Assembly: GCF_024399335.1 (NCBI RefSeq)
Contig: NZ_CP075339.1
Coordinates: 3,038,001-3,102,000 of the forward strand
Direction: 5' to 3'
Source: Leucobacter aridicollis
GTDB taxonomy: Bacteria > Actinomycetota > Actinomycetes > Actinomycetales > Microbacteriaceae
Length of the DNA stretch: 64,000 bases
Shown: piece after piece, positions 24,741 to 35,504 of the stretch
How the letters are laid out: each line of letters starts with the position of its first letter
How positions within the stretch are numbered: the stretch's first letter is position 1
Notes under the pieces: generated by a model
What the model was told of the DNA's origin: nothing
The model's database searches: none
The model's input: the letters and a program-made list of their open reading frames with translations, nothing else
Position numbers and translations under genes: made by a program

Positions 24741-24938
24741 AAAAGGGAGACTCCCGCTTTACGACTGCGTTTTGGGCACAACCGATAATGGCAGAAGTCA
24801 ATGCCTAGGTACAAGACTACGCGATCCTGTGCTGCTTGTCGAACTGGGATTGTTTTCGGCCGCACGCCGGGTGCGCCGCGCCCTACACGCCACCACGCAG
24901 GATCCCACGGGCATGCGCTGAGGAGTAGTCTTAATCTC

Positions 24939-26141
24939 GTGACCGAAACCAACCGTTTGTCAAAGAAGATCGCCGCCATCGCAGAGTCAGCCACGCTCAA
25001 GGTTGATTCAAAGGCAAAAGCCCTCCAGGCCGAAGGCCGCCCAGTCATTAGCTTTGCCGCAGGCGAGCCTGACTTTGCGACCCCGGAACACATTGTTGAC
25101 GCGGCACGCAAGGCCCTCGACGACCCCAAGAACTTCCGTTACACCCCCGCAGTCGGCCTTCCCGTGCTGCGCGAAGCAATCGTGCGGAAGACCAAGCGTG
25201 ACTCGGGCCTCGACATCACGCCGGCTCAGGTCATCGTGACAAACGGCGGCAAGCACGCCGTCTACTCGGCCTTCCAGACAATCCTCGACCCGGGCGACGA
25301 AGTTATCCTTCCCGCCCCGTACTGGACGAGCTACTCCGAGGAGATCAAGCTCGCCGACGGTACAGCGGTTGAGGTCTTCGCTGGCGCCGACCAGGGCTAC
25401 AAGGTCACTGTCGACCAGCTTGAGGCCGCTCGCACCGATCGCACCAAGGCACTGCTGTTCTGCTCGCCGTCGAACCCGACGGGCGCCGTGTACACGGCTG
25501 AGGAAACAACCGCTATCGGCGAGTGGGCGCTCGCAAACAACCTGCTCGTCGTCACCGACGAGATCTATCAGAACCTCACCTACGACGGCGTCCGCGCGAT
25601 CTCGATCGTCGAGGCAGTCCCTGCGCTCGCAGACAACACCATCCTCGTGAACGGCGTTGCAAAGACCTACGCGATGACTGGCTGGCGCATCGGCTGGTTC
25701 ATCGGCCCGGCAGATCTTGTCAAGGGTGCGGCGAACCTGCAGTCGCACATGACATCGAACATCAACAACATCGCGCAGATCGCCGCGGCAGCTGCTCTCG
25801 ATGGCCCGCAGGAGCCGATTGAGGAGATGCGGCAGGCGTTCGATCGGCGTCGCGGTCTGATTGTTGAAGAGCTCAACAAGGTCCCAGGCTTCCACTGCCC
25901 CACCCCGGAGGGCGCGTTCTACGCCTATGTCGATGTGACCGCGGCGCTTGGCCGCGAGATCCGCGGGGTCACCCCAACGACATCGCTCGAACTTGCCGAC
26001 CTGATTCTCTCTGAGGCAGAGGTCGCGGCAGTACCCGGTGAGGCCTTCGGCCCGTCGGGCTACCTGCGCTTCAGCTACGCACTCGGCGACGATGCAATTC
26101 TCGAGGGCGTTCGCCGCATCCAGGCGCTGCTCTCCGAGTAG
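24939..26141 (+). CDS. Aspartate-type aminotransferase, class I
   Basis: 400 aa PLP enzyme. It shows [13 protein letters not shown] near the N terminus, the substrate-side [22 protein letters not shown] and the PLP lysine K242 in [16 protein letters not shown]. Family members transfer the amino group between aspartate (or aromatic amino acids) and 2-oxoglutarate. The frame is open upstream to 24801, but the GTG at 24939 matches the family start ([14 protein letters not shown]) and has TAGTCT 7 nt before it, suggesting leaderless transcription. Confidence 0.93.
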   Translation: MTETNRLSKKIAAIAESATLKVDSKAKALQAEGRPVISFAAGEPDFATPEHIVDAARKALDDPKNFRYTPAVGLPVLREAIVRKTKRDSGLDITPAQVIVTNGGKHAVYSAFQTILDPGDEVILPAPYWTSYSEEIKLADGTAVEVFAGADQGYKVTVDQLEAARTDRTKALLFCSPSNPTGAVYTAEETTAIGEWALANNLLVVTDEIYQNLTYDGVRAISIVEAVPALADNTILVNGVAKTYAMTGWRIGWFIGPADLVKGAANLQSHMTSNINNIAQIAAAAALDGPQEPIEEMRQAFDRRRGLIVEELNKVPGFHCPTPEGAFYAYVDVTAALGREIRGVTPTTSLELADLILSEAEVAAVPGEAFGPSGYLRFSYALGDDAILEGVRRIQALLSE

Positions 26142-26177
26142 CAGGCCGCGCTCTAGCGCACCTGACGCGCGAACGAG

Positions 26178-26203
26178 GGGTCCGGGACAATCGTCCCGGA
26201 CCC
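26178..26203 (+). terminator. Terminator after the aminotransferase
   Basis: A perfect 11-bp stem GGGTCCGGGAC / GTCCCGGACCC with an AATC loop, 37 nt past the stop. The tail is TTCGTCG, not a clean T run. The remaining ~150 bases before the next start show only a probable -10 (TACCGT at 26345-26350). Confidence 0.8.
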
Positions 26204-26357
26204 TTCGTCGTCTGTGGAGCGATCTCGGAGACCGCGAGCGCGGATTCGTACCGGCACCCGGCGAGCGGTGCCGGATGGCACTGCGGCCTCAGCCAATCGT
26301 CCACGATGCCTGTGCACTCCTGACAGCAACAGGTGTCGCCGTGTTACCGTGTGCCGC

Positions 26358-27404
26358 ATGGCGGGCATAACCGACGCAGTTCAATTCTTCGACGGACTCC
26401 TCACCGAGGCGCGCTCGCGCGAGGCAATCCTGTCTCAGGCGGCAGTTGCAATCCGTGGAACTGTCGCAGTGCGGTTCCCGGGCGGCAACCGTATCGTGAG
26501 AGTCAGCCCGGCAGCCGAGCCGCAGTTCACGAGGCAGCCAAACAGGGTGAACTACCACGGCCCAGACGGGATCCACGTCTGGCATCAGGACGCTGCAGAC
26601 GGTGTGCCAGACGACTTTCTGCCGAGGCTCGCGGTCGCGCTGCGGATCGCAGCCCACTGGGACCGGGCACCCGGCGACGCCAACCACGCAATCCAGACGC
26701 TGTTTCGCCCAGAGACCGCCGCGGGCGCGAAGACCGCTGCCTTGGCGGAGCTCTCCCTGCTTGCGGAGCAGCCGATTCGGGTCCTCGCGATCGGGGGAAA
26801 CGAGAAGCTCGCCGAGCACTTCGCCGAGCAGGGGGCTCGATCGAGCGAACTCTATGCCCGAATGCGGTACCCAAAGTACGAAGCTCTGCTCGTCTCAGCC
26901 TCGTTCACGCCCGAACGAGTTGGCCCGCCCCCGCAAGGAGTTCTCGCAGCCTTCAGCGGCGTATTTCCCGCTGACCGGGCGGATTGGGCGCTCCGCAACG
27001 CGCAGGACGCGTTGCGCTTCACATCGCTGTCGCGGCAACGAAGCCCGCTCCACCTTTCACGAGACGAGGGCTGGCGCAACGGCGGGGAGCTTCACAGCAT
27101 CGCGGCGCTCACGAGCCTCCCGCGAGCGAAGCTTAGAACTCTTGAGGACGTGCAAATCCTCGAGCGTCTCAGGAAGGCCCACGGCGATCGCGTGCTGCAC
27201 GTGCTCGAGGCGTTCGCCACCACTACCTCGGTACGAGGCGCGGGTTCAGAGCTCTACATGCACAGAAACACGGTGGCGCACTGGGTTCGCAAAGCCGAGC
27301 AGGCGTTCGGTTACTCGCTGTCGCAGCCGTACGCTCGGGCCGTACTGTTCGTGAGCCTGTGTATGCACCACCTCGTCTACCGCAGCCCCGAGATTACGGC
27401 GTAA
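26358..27404 (+). CDS. PucR/CdaR-type transcriptional regulator
   Basis: 348 aa. The C-terminal ~70 residues match the PucR helix-turn-helix: ILERLRKAHGDRVLHVLEAF, then MHRNTVAHWVRKAEQAFGYS. The N-terminal two thirds have no domain I can name with certainty, though AAVAIRGTVAVRFPGG and GGNEKLAEHFAEQ could be part of a degenerate sensor. I chose the ATG at 26358 because TACCGT ends 7 nt before it, and the upstream in-frame residues are low-complexity Arg/Pro. It converges on manA with an 11-nt overlap. The target is unknown. Confidence 0.8.
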   Translation: MAGITDAVQFFDGLLTEARSREAILSQAAVAIRGTVAVRFPGGNRIVRVSPAAEPQFTRQPNRVNYHGPDGIHVWHQDAADGVPDDFLPRLAVALRIAAHWDRAPGDANHAIQTLFRPETAAGAKTAALAELSLLAEQPIRVLAIGGNEKLAEHFAEQGARSSELYARMRYPKYEALLVSASFTPERVGPPPQGVLAAFSGVFPADRADWALRNAQDALRFTSLSRQRSPLHLSRDEGWRNGGELHSIAALTSLPRAKLRTLEDVQILERLRKAHGDRVLHVLEAFATTTSVRGAGSELYMHRNTVAHWVRKAEQAFGYSLSQPYARAVLFVSLCMHHLVYRSPEITA

Positions 27405-28683
27405 CTGCTGATCCGACAGTTGCGAGAAACACCTCGCCGCTTCCTGTCAGGTGGATGGGCTCGCCAGCAGAGACATACAGGGACTGCCCGCGAGCGGCGT
27501 TTGCCATCTCGGCCAGCTCCGCCTCCGGCCTCGAAACGAGTACCCGGCCTGCAGTCACGATGAGCACGAGCGGGGCGTGGGCCTCAACGACAACCTCTGT
27601 CGCAGCCCCCTCAAGGCGGGCGCCGCCGAGCGACGCAGCATCGCCAAACGCACCGACAGAACTGCCGTCGCTGTCGTGGGTAACGCGGGCCCTGAACAGG
27701 CGGAAGTCTGGCACCCCCGGGTCCCACTCGCAGAGACCGGCCGCGGCACGCCTGCCGAGCATTCGTGGCTCGCTCAACTCACCAAAGTCGAGGACGCGAA
27801 GCATCTCAGGAATGTCGACGTGTTTCTCGGTCAGGCCTGCGCGCAACACGTTGTCAGAAGCCGCCATCACCTCGACCGCGATCCCACCGAGGTATGCATG
27901 GAGCTGCCTGGCACCAAGGTAGACGGCTTCCCCGGGGGCGAGCCTCACGTGATGCAGCAGCAGCGATACGAGCGCCCCAGGGTCGTCAGGGTAGTGATCT
28001 GCGAGGCTCCGCAGGCACTCGAGCCGATCCGGATGGATTGCAGGTCGCGACCCAGCGCCGATTGCGTCCACAACTGCCCGCATCGCGTCACGCACCTCAT
28101 CGGTGTCGGAGAACGCCCACCAAAGAAACTCCTCCCGCCCACGATCCGGGTCAGCGCCCACAAGTCTGTCGGCCACTGCCCAGAGCGCAGCCGCGCCGTG
28201 GGGCGCAGCTGCGGCGAGCGCACGGAGATCCATGATCGTGTCGCCGAGAGGCCTAAAACCGCTGAGAGCGGTGACCTCGCTGAGCGCGACAAGTAACTCG
28301 GGTTTGTGGTTCGGATCGCGGTAATTGCGAACCGGCGAATCAATTGGCACTCCCGCCGCGTTTTCCGCGGCGAAGCCAGCGCGCGCCTGGCGCTCGTCAG
28401 GGTGCGCCTGCAGCGACAGCGGCGCCCCGATAGCGAGCACCTTCAGGAGGAAGGGCAGCGGTCCGCCATTCACCCCATAGCGTTCCGGATCCTGCGAAAT
28501 CAGCTCGATCAGCGTGTGCGGCACGGGGGTCGCCTTCGCGACGCTCGCCGGGCTCCCCGGATGATCCCCAAGCCACAGCTCGGCCTGCGGTTCACCTGTC
28601 GGCGCGTGGCCCAGCATCGCCGGAAGTGCATCGGTTGAGCCCCACGCATATGCGCGCGGAGTGTTCTCGATGAAGATCAGCAC
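27394..28683 (-). CDS. manA: Mannose-6-phosphate isomerase, class I
   Basis: 429 aa cupin metalloenzyme. The start IENTPRAYAWGS is diagnostic, and zinc-site motifs LQAHPDE and NHKPELLVAL follow; GARQLHAYLGGIAVEVMAASDNV is in the second cupin. It interconverts fructose-6-P and mannose-6-P, feeding GDP-mannose for the surface glycans made nearby. I chose GTG 28683 (GGGAG 4 nt upstream, and it matches the family start); an in-frame ATG at 28716 is possible but would overlap the divergent promoter. Confidence 0.93.
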   Translation of the reverse strand: MLIFIENTPRAYAWGSTDALPAMLGHAPTGEPQAELWLGDHPGSPASVAKATPVPHTLIELISQDPERYGVNGGPLPFLLKVLAIGAPLSLQAHPDERQARAGFAAENAAGVPIDSPVRNYRDPNHKPELLVALSEVTALSGFRPLGDTIMDLRALAAAAPHGAAALWAVADRLVGADPDRGREEFLWWAFSDTDEVRDAMRAVVDAIGAGSRPAIHPDRLECLRSLADHYPDDPGALVSLLLHHVRLAPGEAVYLGARQLHAYLGGIAVEVMAASDNVLRAGLTEKHVDIPEMLRVLDFGELSEPRMLGRRAAAGLCEWDPGVPDFRLFRARVTHDSDGSSVGAFGDAASLGGARLEGAATEVVVEAHAPLVLIVTAGRVLVSRPEAELAEMANAARGQSLYVSAGEPIHLTGSGEVFLATVGSAVTP

Positions 28684-28710
28684 AATGCTCCCAGCGGTAT
28701 CCCGATGCTC

Positions 28711-28716
28711 TACCAT
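28711..28716 (+). promoter_or_regulatory. -10 box of a leaderless start (O-antigen-ligase-like gene)
   Basis: TACCAT ends 7 nt before the ATG at 28724, inside the short divergent space to manA. Confidence 0.4.
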
Positions 28717-28723
28717 ACCGGGT

Positions 28724-30109
28724 ATGGCCAACAGCAAGACAAGACTCGGGGTGAGCGCGTACGCGATCGTCGTGTTTGTCTTCACACTCGCCAGCAACGG
28801 CGCACGAAACCTTCTCGGTTGGCCCGGCTTCATCGCTGCGGCAATCGTGCTCGCAGCCATCGGCGGCATCATGTTCCTGAAGATGCGACCAGAACGCTTT
28901 CGCTGGTACAGGCTACCCTCGCCGATCTACCTATTTCTCGCGCTCGCCGTGCTTTCGATCCTGTGGTCGCAGTACCGTCTTGAAAGCCTGCTTGGTGTCG
29001 TCGCGCAGCTCCTCACGACGCTCGTCGCCGTGGCCCTCGCGTTCATCCTCACCTGGCACGAGACCCTGCGCACCCTCGGCACCGCGCTTCGCTACGTGAT
29101 CGGCCTCTCGTTCCTGTTCGAACTGTTCGTCGCCGTATTCGTGAAGCACCCGGTGCTGCCCTGGTGGCTCGAACTGACCGCGGAGCAGGAGGAGAAGACA
29201 CCGAAGCTGCTCTACTGGAGCCGCGACCTGCTCTTCGAGGGCGGCCCCATCCAGGGGCTCGTCGGCAGCTCGACACTGTTCGGCTTCATCGGCCTCATCG
29301 GCCTCATCATCTTCGCAATCCAGCTGCGCGCGCGACTCATCACCCGGTTCGCCGGATGGTTCTGGGTCGCCATGTCGCTCGCCACGCTCGCGCTCACGCG
29401 CTCTGCGACCGTGACAGTCGCGCTCGTCGCCGTCGTCATCGCGCTCGCGTTCGCGCTGTGGGCGCGCCGCTCCGGGCCCGTCGGCAGGCTCCCGGTCTAC
29501 ATCACCGGGGCCGTCGTGCTCGCCGCGATCGCCGGCGTCGCATTGTTCGCGCGGACGTGGGTATTCTCGCTGCTCGGCAAGAGCAGCGACCTCACCGGCC
29601 GCGTCGACACCTGGGAAGGCGTCATCTCGCTCGCGCAGCAGCGTCCGTGGTTCGGGTGGGGCTGGATCAGCTACTGGGCCCCCTGGGTAGAGCCTTTCAA
29701 GTCACTCGACGTCCAGGGCGGCATCCAGGTCATGAGCGCCCACAATGCGTGGCTTGACGTCTGGCTACAACTCGGCATCGCCGGCCTCCTGCTGTTCGTT
29801 CCGCTCGTCGCCCTCACGCTCTGGCGCGTGTGGTTCCGTGCGGTCGACCAGCCGCGTCGAGGCTACGGCCCCCCGCTTCCATACGCGACGAGCGCCCTTT
29901 GGCCGTTCCTGCTCATGGTCGCGCTCGTCGTCCAGTCGTTTGCGGAGAGCCGGATCCTGATCGAAAGCGGCTGGCTCCTGCTCATCATGCTTGCGGCGAA
30001 GAGCCGCTTCGATTTCGAGCTGCCCTCGCTCGACGCCGAACCGCAGCGGGTGCCCTGGCGCCAAGTACCCATCCCGCGCGAGATCGCGCCCGCGACAACG
30101 GCTCGCTAG
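28724..30109 (+). CDS. O-antigen ligase/polymerase-like membrane protein
   Basis: 461 aa with about eleven membrane helices and a long outside loop. The Wzy_C-like stretch SLAQQRPWFGWGWISYWAPW and SAHNAWLDVWLQLGIAGLLL, with the conserved H-N and L-x-x-G pattern, marks the O-antigen ligase family. Members join or polymerise lipid-linked oligosaccharides on the outer face of the membrane. It is the first of the surface-glycan genes, next to manA. Whether it polymerises repeats or ligates them to a wall acceptor cannot be told. Confidence 0.85.
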   Translation: MANSKTRLGVSAYAIVVFVFTLASNGARNLLGWPGFIAAAIVLAAIGGIMFLKMRPERFRWYRLPSPIYLFLALAVLSILWSQYRLESLLGVVAQLLTTLVAVALAFILTWHETLRTLGTALRYVIGLSFLFELFVAVFVKHPVLPWWLELTAEQEEKTPKLLYWSRDLLFEGGPIQGLVGSSTLFGFIGLIGLIIFAIQLRARLITRFAGWFWVAMSLATLALTRSATVTVALVAVVIALAFALWARRSGPVGRLPVYITGAVVLAAIAGVALFARTWVFSLLGKSSDLTGRVDTWEGVISLAQQRPWFGWGWISYWAPWVEPFKSLDVQGGIQVMSAHNAWLDVWLQLGIAGLLLFVPLVALTLWRVWFRAVDQPRRGYGPPLPYATSALWPFLLMVALVVQSFAESRILIESGWLLLIMLAAKSRFDFELPSLDAEPQRVPWRQVPIPREIAPATTAR

Positions 30110-30146
30110 CGTTACCGCTCCGCGGCCGCCCGCGAGCCACGCTTGG

Positions 30147-30152
30147 TAGAAT
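30147..30152 (+). promoter_or_regulatory. -10 box of a leaderless start (118-aa protein)
   Basis: TAGAAT ends 7 nt before the GTG at 30160, with no ribosome site between. Confidence 0.5.
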
Positions 30153-30159
30153 CGGGCAC

Positions 30160-30516
30160 GTGAACCTCCCCTCCGAGCGCCTGCAGAAACTGCGGGACGA
30201 CGCGCGCATCGAACGCGAGACTATCCTCGAGTATCGCGTGCGCGGAGGGCAGGACCCGGCTGTCGCATACGAAGAGACACCTGAGCTCGACGACTTTGTG
30301 GTCGCCGCCCTGCGCGACGAGCTCCTCGAAGACCGCGGGCAGCTTGCCGAGTACGGACTCGCCCGCCTCGCCGCGCAGTCATCGAGCCCAGACGCCGACA
30401 CACACCGAGTAAACGCGGATCGGGTTGAGTTCGAGCTGCTTCGCGAGATCGCCGACTCAGTGCCAGAGCTCGCCATCGCCGTCTGGCGCGCCGCCGGCAA
30501 ACTGAACGTGGAGTAG
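30160..30516 (+). CDS. Hypothetical protein, 118 aa, helical and acidic
   Basis: Starts at a GTG placed 7 nt after TAGAAT. The product is highly charged, predicted mostly alpha-helical (MNLPSERLQKLRDDARIERE..., then ELDDFVVAALRDELLEDRGQ), without signal peptide or membrane helix. Codon use is like its neighbours, and the frame ends cleanly with no overlap. I do not recognise a family. It sits between an O-antigen-ligase-like gene and glfT2; that placement is the only functional hint. The 139 bases after it contain TAGAAT (30609-30614), the likely -10 of glfT2. Confidence 0.65.
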   Translation: MNLPSERLQKLRDDARIERETILEYRVRGGQDPAVAYEETPELDDFVVAALRDELLEDRGQLAEYGLARLAAQSSSPDADTHRVNADRVEFELLREIADSVPELAIAVWRAAGKLNVE

Positions 30517-30655
30517 CCTGCGCGGGGCAGGGTGTGGCGCCGGCGTGAACATTTCACACCTCGCGCCCCGAGTTCCGCAGGCTCTCAGCCGGTCGAATTC
30601 CGCGAGGATAGAATAAGCCGGTCAGTACCCTGATCCGGAAGAGAGACGCCCCTAG

Positions 30656-32557
30656 ATGCCGACTACGCTGCAGTCAATCGTGTTCCCGGTGTCACAGGAC
30701 CCCGACGTCCTGCCGCTCTACGCCGATTCCGAGACCTGGACGAAGGTCGGCACCCGGCCCATCAGGCTGAGCAACAACGCGAGCATTGACAACGTCCTCT
30801 CGCGCTCGAGCGCCAGAGTGCGCGCGGGCCAGCGCGTTTCGTTCGCGAGCTACTTCAACGCGTTCCCCGCCGCATACTGGCAGCGGTGGACCGTCGTCAC
30901 GAGCGTCACACTGTCGCTTCGCACAGTTGGCCGCGGCACCATCATCGTCTACCGGTCGAACGCGAACGGCGTGCCGCAGCGCGTCGCTTCCCACCAGGTC
31001 TCAGACTCGGCGTCGACGACCTTCGAGCTCCCCCTCACCTCGTTCAGCGACGGCGGTTGGTACTGGTTCGACCTCATCGCCAGCACCGAGGACCTCGTGC
31101 TCGACGGCGGCGACTGGTCAACCTCGGCTGAGCCCGTGCAGACGGGCAAGCTGAGCCTCGGCATGACAACGTACAACAAGCCCGACTACTGTGTCGCGAC
31201 GCTCGCGAATATCGCCGAAAACCCTGCGCTTCTTGAGGGGATCGATCGCATCTTCCTCGTCGACCAGGGCACGCAGAAAGTACGCGACGAGGCAGGCTTC
31301 GATGAGGTCCAGGCGTCGCTCGGCGAACACCTGCAGGTCATCGAGCAGGGCAACCTTGGCGGCTCGGGCGGGTTCTCCCGCTCGATGTCCGAGACGCTCG
31401 AGCGCGAAGACACAGACTTCCTGCTGCTGCTCGATGACGATATCGAGTTCGAGACCGAAAGCGCCCTGCGCGCGCTGCAGTTCGGCAGGTTCAGCCGAGA
31501 GCCGGTCATCGTCGGCGGCCACATGTTTGATCTGCTCGACAAGCCTGTCATGCACGCATGGGCCGAGGTCGTACGTCCCGACCCGTTCATGTGGGGGCCA
31601 TCGTTTGAAGAGCAGCACCGCCACGACTTCCGCAACCGCAACCTGCGCCAGACGAAGTGGATGCACGCGCGGCTCGACTCCGACTACAACGGCTGGTGGA
31701 TGTGCATGATCCCGAAGCAGGTCATCGCCGAGATCGGACTCTCCCTGCCGGTCTTCATCAAGTGGGACGACGCCGAATATGGCCTGCGCGCAAAGGCAGC
31801 CGGATACCGGACAGTCTCGCTCCCCGGCGTCGCCCTGTGGCACGTGTCGTGGCTCGACAAAGACGACTCGCAAGACTGGCAGGCGTTCTTCCACACCCGC
31901 AACAGGCTCATCGCGGGCCTCTTGCACTCCGACCGCCCGAAGAGCGGGAAGCTGCTCCAAAACAGCGGCCGCCAAGACATTAAGAAGCTGCTGAACATGC
32001 AGTACTACGCGACCCAGCTCGCGGTCGACGGCATGCGTGCCGTGCTGCAGGGCCCGGCGTCGCTGCACGACGACATCTCGCGCGACATGCCTGCGGCCCG
32101 AGGACGGGCGAAGGACTTCCCCGAGACCCGCGTGTACCGCCCGGGCGACCCAGAGACCCCGGTGTCTCGCGGCGGCCGCGCGCTCCCCGAGCTGGCCGAG
32201 AAGCCGAAGGGGCCCGGCGGTCTCGGACTCGCACTGTTCACTCTTCGTATGGTGCCCCAGCACTGGCGGCGCGCGACGGTTCCCGAGGGCGAGCAGCCTG
32301 ACCTCGAGTACGCGAAGCAGGGCGCACACTGGTGGCAGATCCCGCACCACGCGAACGTGATCGTCGGCGCCGCCGACGGTAGCGGCAAGATGTGGTACCG
32401 CCACGACCGGGCGAAGTTCCGCAGGCTGCTGCGCGAATCCCGCAGCCTGAGCAAGCAAATCGCGAAGAACTGGGACAGACTGGCGGCCGAGTACCGCGCT
32501 GCCCTCCCCCAGATGACCTCGGTCGAGGAGTGGCGGAAGACGTTCGACGGCCGCTAG
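30656..32557 (+). CDS. glfT2: Galactofuranosyltransferase GlfT2
   Basis: 633 aa, near the length of mycobacterial GlfT2. An N-terminal beta-sandwich (1-160) precedes the GT-A domain, with QGNLGGSGGFSRSM, the metal-binding D260-D261-D262 in LLLDDDIE, WWMCMIP, and the catalytic W370-D371-D372 in KWDDAEYGLRA followed by LWHVSW. The C-terminal region is helical. In mycobacteria this enzyme alternately makes beta-1,5 and beta-1,6 galactofuranose links at the inner membrane face. GGAAGAGAG precedes the ATG. UDP-galactopyranose mutase, its donor source, lies 1.7 kb further. Confidence 0.95.
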   Translation: MPTTLQSIVFPVSQDPDVLPLYADSETWTKVGTRPIRLSNNASIDNVLSRSSARVRAGQRVSFASYFNAFPAAYWQRWTVVTSVTLSLRTVGRGTIIVYRSNANGVPQRVASHQVSDSASTTFELPLTSFSDGGWYWFDLIASTEDLVLDGGDWSTSAEPVQTGKLSLGMTTYNKPDYCVATLANIAENPALLEGIDRIFLVDQGTQKVRDEAGFDEVQASLGEHLQVIEQGNLGGSGGFSRSMSETLEREDTDFLLLLDDDIEFETESALRALQFGRFSREPVIVGGHMFDLLDKPVMHAWAEVVRPDPFMWGPSFEEQHRHDFRNRNLRQTKWMHARLDSDYNGWWMCMIPKQVIAEIGLSLPVFIKWDDAEYGLRAKAAGYRTVSLPGVALWHVSWLDKDDSQDWQAFFHTRNRLIAGLLHSDRPKSGKLLQNSGRQDIKKLLNMQYYATQLAVDGMRAVLQGPASLHDDISRDMPAARGRAKDFPETRVYRPGDPETPVSRGGRALPELAEKPKGPGGLGLALFTLRMVPQHWRRATVPEGEQPDLEYAKQGAHWWQIPHHANVIVGAADGSGKMWYRHDRAKFRRLLRESRSLSKQIAKNWDRLAAEYRAALPQMTSVEEWRKTFDGR

Positions 32558-32593
32558 CCTCTTCGCGCGGCTGCTTGCGCGCGACTGACGCTG

Positions 32594-32644
32594 CGTTGCT
32601 ATGTTGGTTGTGACGCCCTTGGCGTCCGGCTCAACCACGCAACG
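32594..32644 (+). promoter_or_regulatory. Nested inverted repeats ahead of the AGCS transporter
   Basis: Three nested complementary pairs share one axis: CGTTG/CAACG (32594-32598/32640-32644), GGTTG/CAACC (32606-32610/32632-32636) and GACGCC/GGCGTC (32612-32617/32621-32626). A possible -10, TATGTT, sits at 32600-32605, so only the inner stem would be in the transcript. It may be a leader element or an operator; it matches no riboswitch class I know. Confidence 0.35.
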
Positions 32645-32666
32645 ACGCGAAAGACGGTGATGCACC

Positions 32667-34196
32667 TTGACCGAAAAGCTGCAGGAGATACTTGACACCA
32701 TCGGCGGGGTGATTTGGGGGCCGTTCGTCCTTATCCCACTCCTGTTCCTCACCGGCCTGTATTTGACAGTCAGGCTCGGAGGTATCCAGTTTCTGCGGCT
32801 CGGGGCAGCGCTGAACCTCGGCCTGCTTCGGCGTAAGGACCCTGGAGCACAGGGCGACATCTCACAGTTCCAGGCGCTCACGACGGCCCTCGCGGCCACC
32901 GTCGGCACCGGCAACATCGTCGGCGTTGCGACAGCCATTGGGATCGGTGGCCCTGGCGCGTTGTTCTGGATGTGGATCACCGGCCTGCTCGGCATGGCCT
33001 CGAAGTACACCGAGGCATTCCTGGGCGTGCGCTACCGGCAGGCAGACGCGAAGGGCGAGCGCAACGGCGGACCACAGTACTACCTCGAGAAGGGCATCCG
33101 CGGGCCACTCGGCAAGATCCTCGGCTGGTCATTCACCATCTTCGCGGTGTTCGCCTGCTTCGGCATCGGTAACCTCACCCAGTCGAACTCGATCGCGGCC
33201 AACGTCGAGCACAGCTTCAACGTCCCCGTCTGGGTGACGGGCCTGATCCTGACCGCCTTCGCTTTCGTCGTGCTCGTCGGCGGCATCAAGTCGATCGGCA
33301 AGGTTACCGCCGGGTTCGTGCCGATCATGATCGTGTTCTACGTCGTCGCCGCGCTCTACATTCTCGGCGCGAACGTCGGCGAGGTGCCCGCCGCCCTCGC
33401 GACGATCTTCCACGACGCATTCACTGGCACAGCTGCTGCGGGCGGGTTCGCCGGTTCAGTGTTCATCATCGCCGTCCAGTACGGTTTCGCGCGCGGCATC
33501 TTCTCGAACGAGTCCGGCATGGGTTCGGCAGCGATCGCGGCCGCGGCCGCGCAGACGAGCCACCCAGTGCGCCAGGGCCTCGTGTCGATGACGCAGACCT
33601 TCATCGACACGATCATCGTCGTCACGATGACGGGCCTCGTGATCGTCACGACAGGCACGTACTCGCAAATCGATCCCGACACCAACGAGCAACTCTCCCC
33701 CGCCCTCATGACCGGCCAGGCGTTCTCGCATGGCCTTCCAGGCGAGTGGGGCCACTGGGTCGTGACCATCGGGCTCGTGATGTTCGCATTCTCGACAATC
33801 CTCGGGTGGGCCTACTACGGCGAGCGCAACATCGTACGAATCTTTGGTCGCAAGATCGCGATCCCGTTCCGGGTGGTGTTCTCGCTGATCGTATTCGTCG
33901 GCGCGACGACCCAGCTCGACATCGCGTGGTCGTTCTCGGACATGATGAACGGGCTCATGGCGATCCCGAACCTCATCGGCCTACTCATCCTCTCGGGCCT
34001 CGTCGCCCGCGAGACGCGTGCATACCTGAAGTTCGACCCGAAGCTCACGGCGACGCCCGAAGAGATCCAACAGGCCTTGGCAGACGAACCCGGCTACCAG
34101 GCGTGGCGCACTAGGGAGGCCGAGCTTGATCTCGAGGGCGGCAGAGAGCCGCAGACGCCCGCGACACGGAGCGTGCCGGTGCGGCAGGAGGAGTAA
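32667..34196 (+). CDS. Alanine/glycine:cation symporter (AGCS family)
   Basis: 509 aa with about eleven membrane helices. Family motifs include FQALTTALAATVGTGNIVGV near 68, GPGALFWMWITGLLGM and GFARGIFSNESGMGSAAIAA near 272. AGCS carriers take up alanine or glycine with sodium or protons. The start is a TTG at 32667; the ATG seven bases upstream is out of frame. A structured stretch precedes it. Its place between glfT2 and glf is unusual, and a role in glycan assembly is not implied. Confidence 0.92.
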   Translation: MTEKLQEILDTIGGVIWGPFVLIPLLFLTGLYLTVRLGGIQFLRLGAALNLGLLRRKDPGAQGDISQFQALTTALAATVGTGNIVGVATAIGIGGPGALFWMWITGLLGMASKYTEAFLGVRYRQADAKGERNGGPQYYLEKGIRGPLGKILGWSFTIFAVFACFGIGNLTQSNSIAANVEHSFNVPVWVTGLILTAFAFVVLVGGIKSIGKVTAGFVPIMIVFYVVAALYILGANVGEVPAALATIFHDAFTGTAAAGGFAGSVFIIAVQYGFARGIFSNESGMGSAAIAAAAAQTSHPVRQGLVSMTQTFIDTIIVVTMTGLVIVTTGTYSQIDPDTNEQLSPALMTGQAFSHGLPGEWGHWVVTIGLVMFAFSTILGWAYYGERNIVRIFGRKIAIPFRVVFSLIVFVGATTQLDIAWSFSDMMNGLMAIPNLIGLLILSGLVARETRAYLKFDPKLTATPEEIQQALADEPGYQAWRTREAELDLEGGREPQTPATRSVPVRQEE

Positions 34197-34207
34197 CCGG
34201 AACACGA

Positions 34208-34243
34208 AACGGCCGGCCCCAGCGAGTAGTGGGGCCGGCCGTT
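34208..34243. terminator. Bidirectional terminator between the AGCS gene and glf
   Basis: A perfect 14-bp stem AACGGCCGGCCCCA / TGGGGCCGGCCGTT with an 8-nt loop, between two convergent genes. AA and TT at its ends let it serve both strands. Confidence 0.85.
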
Positions 34244-34280
34244 CTCCGGTCGCTCGATGCGAGGCGACACACGATTAGGG

Positions 34281-35504
<1,224 letters not shown>

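Noticed and set aside
24664..24921. 85-codon ORF across tRNA-Trp
   Set aside because: It begins inside the tRNA gene and translates tRNA sequence.
31118..33010. 630-codon minus-strand ORF
   Set aside because: Antisense to glfT2 and the AGCS gene; long only because the GC-rich third positions suppress stops.
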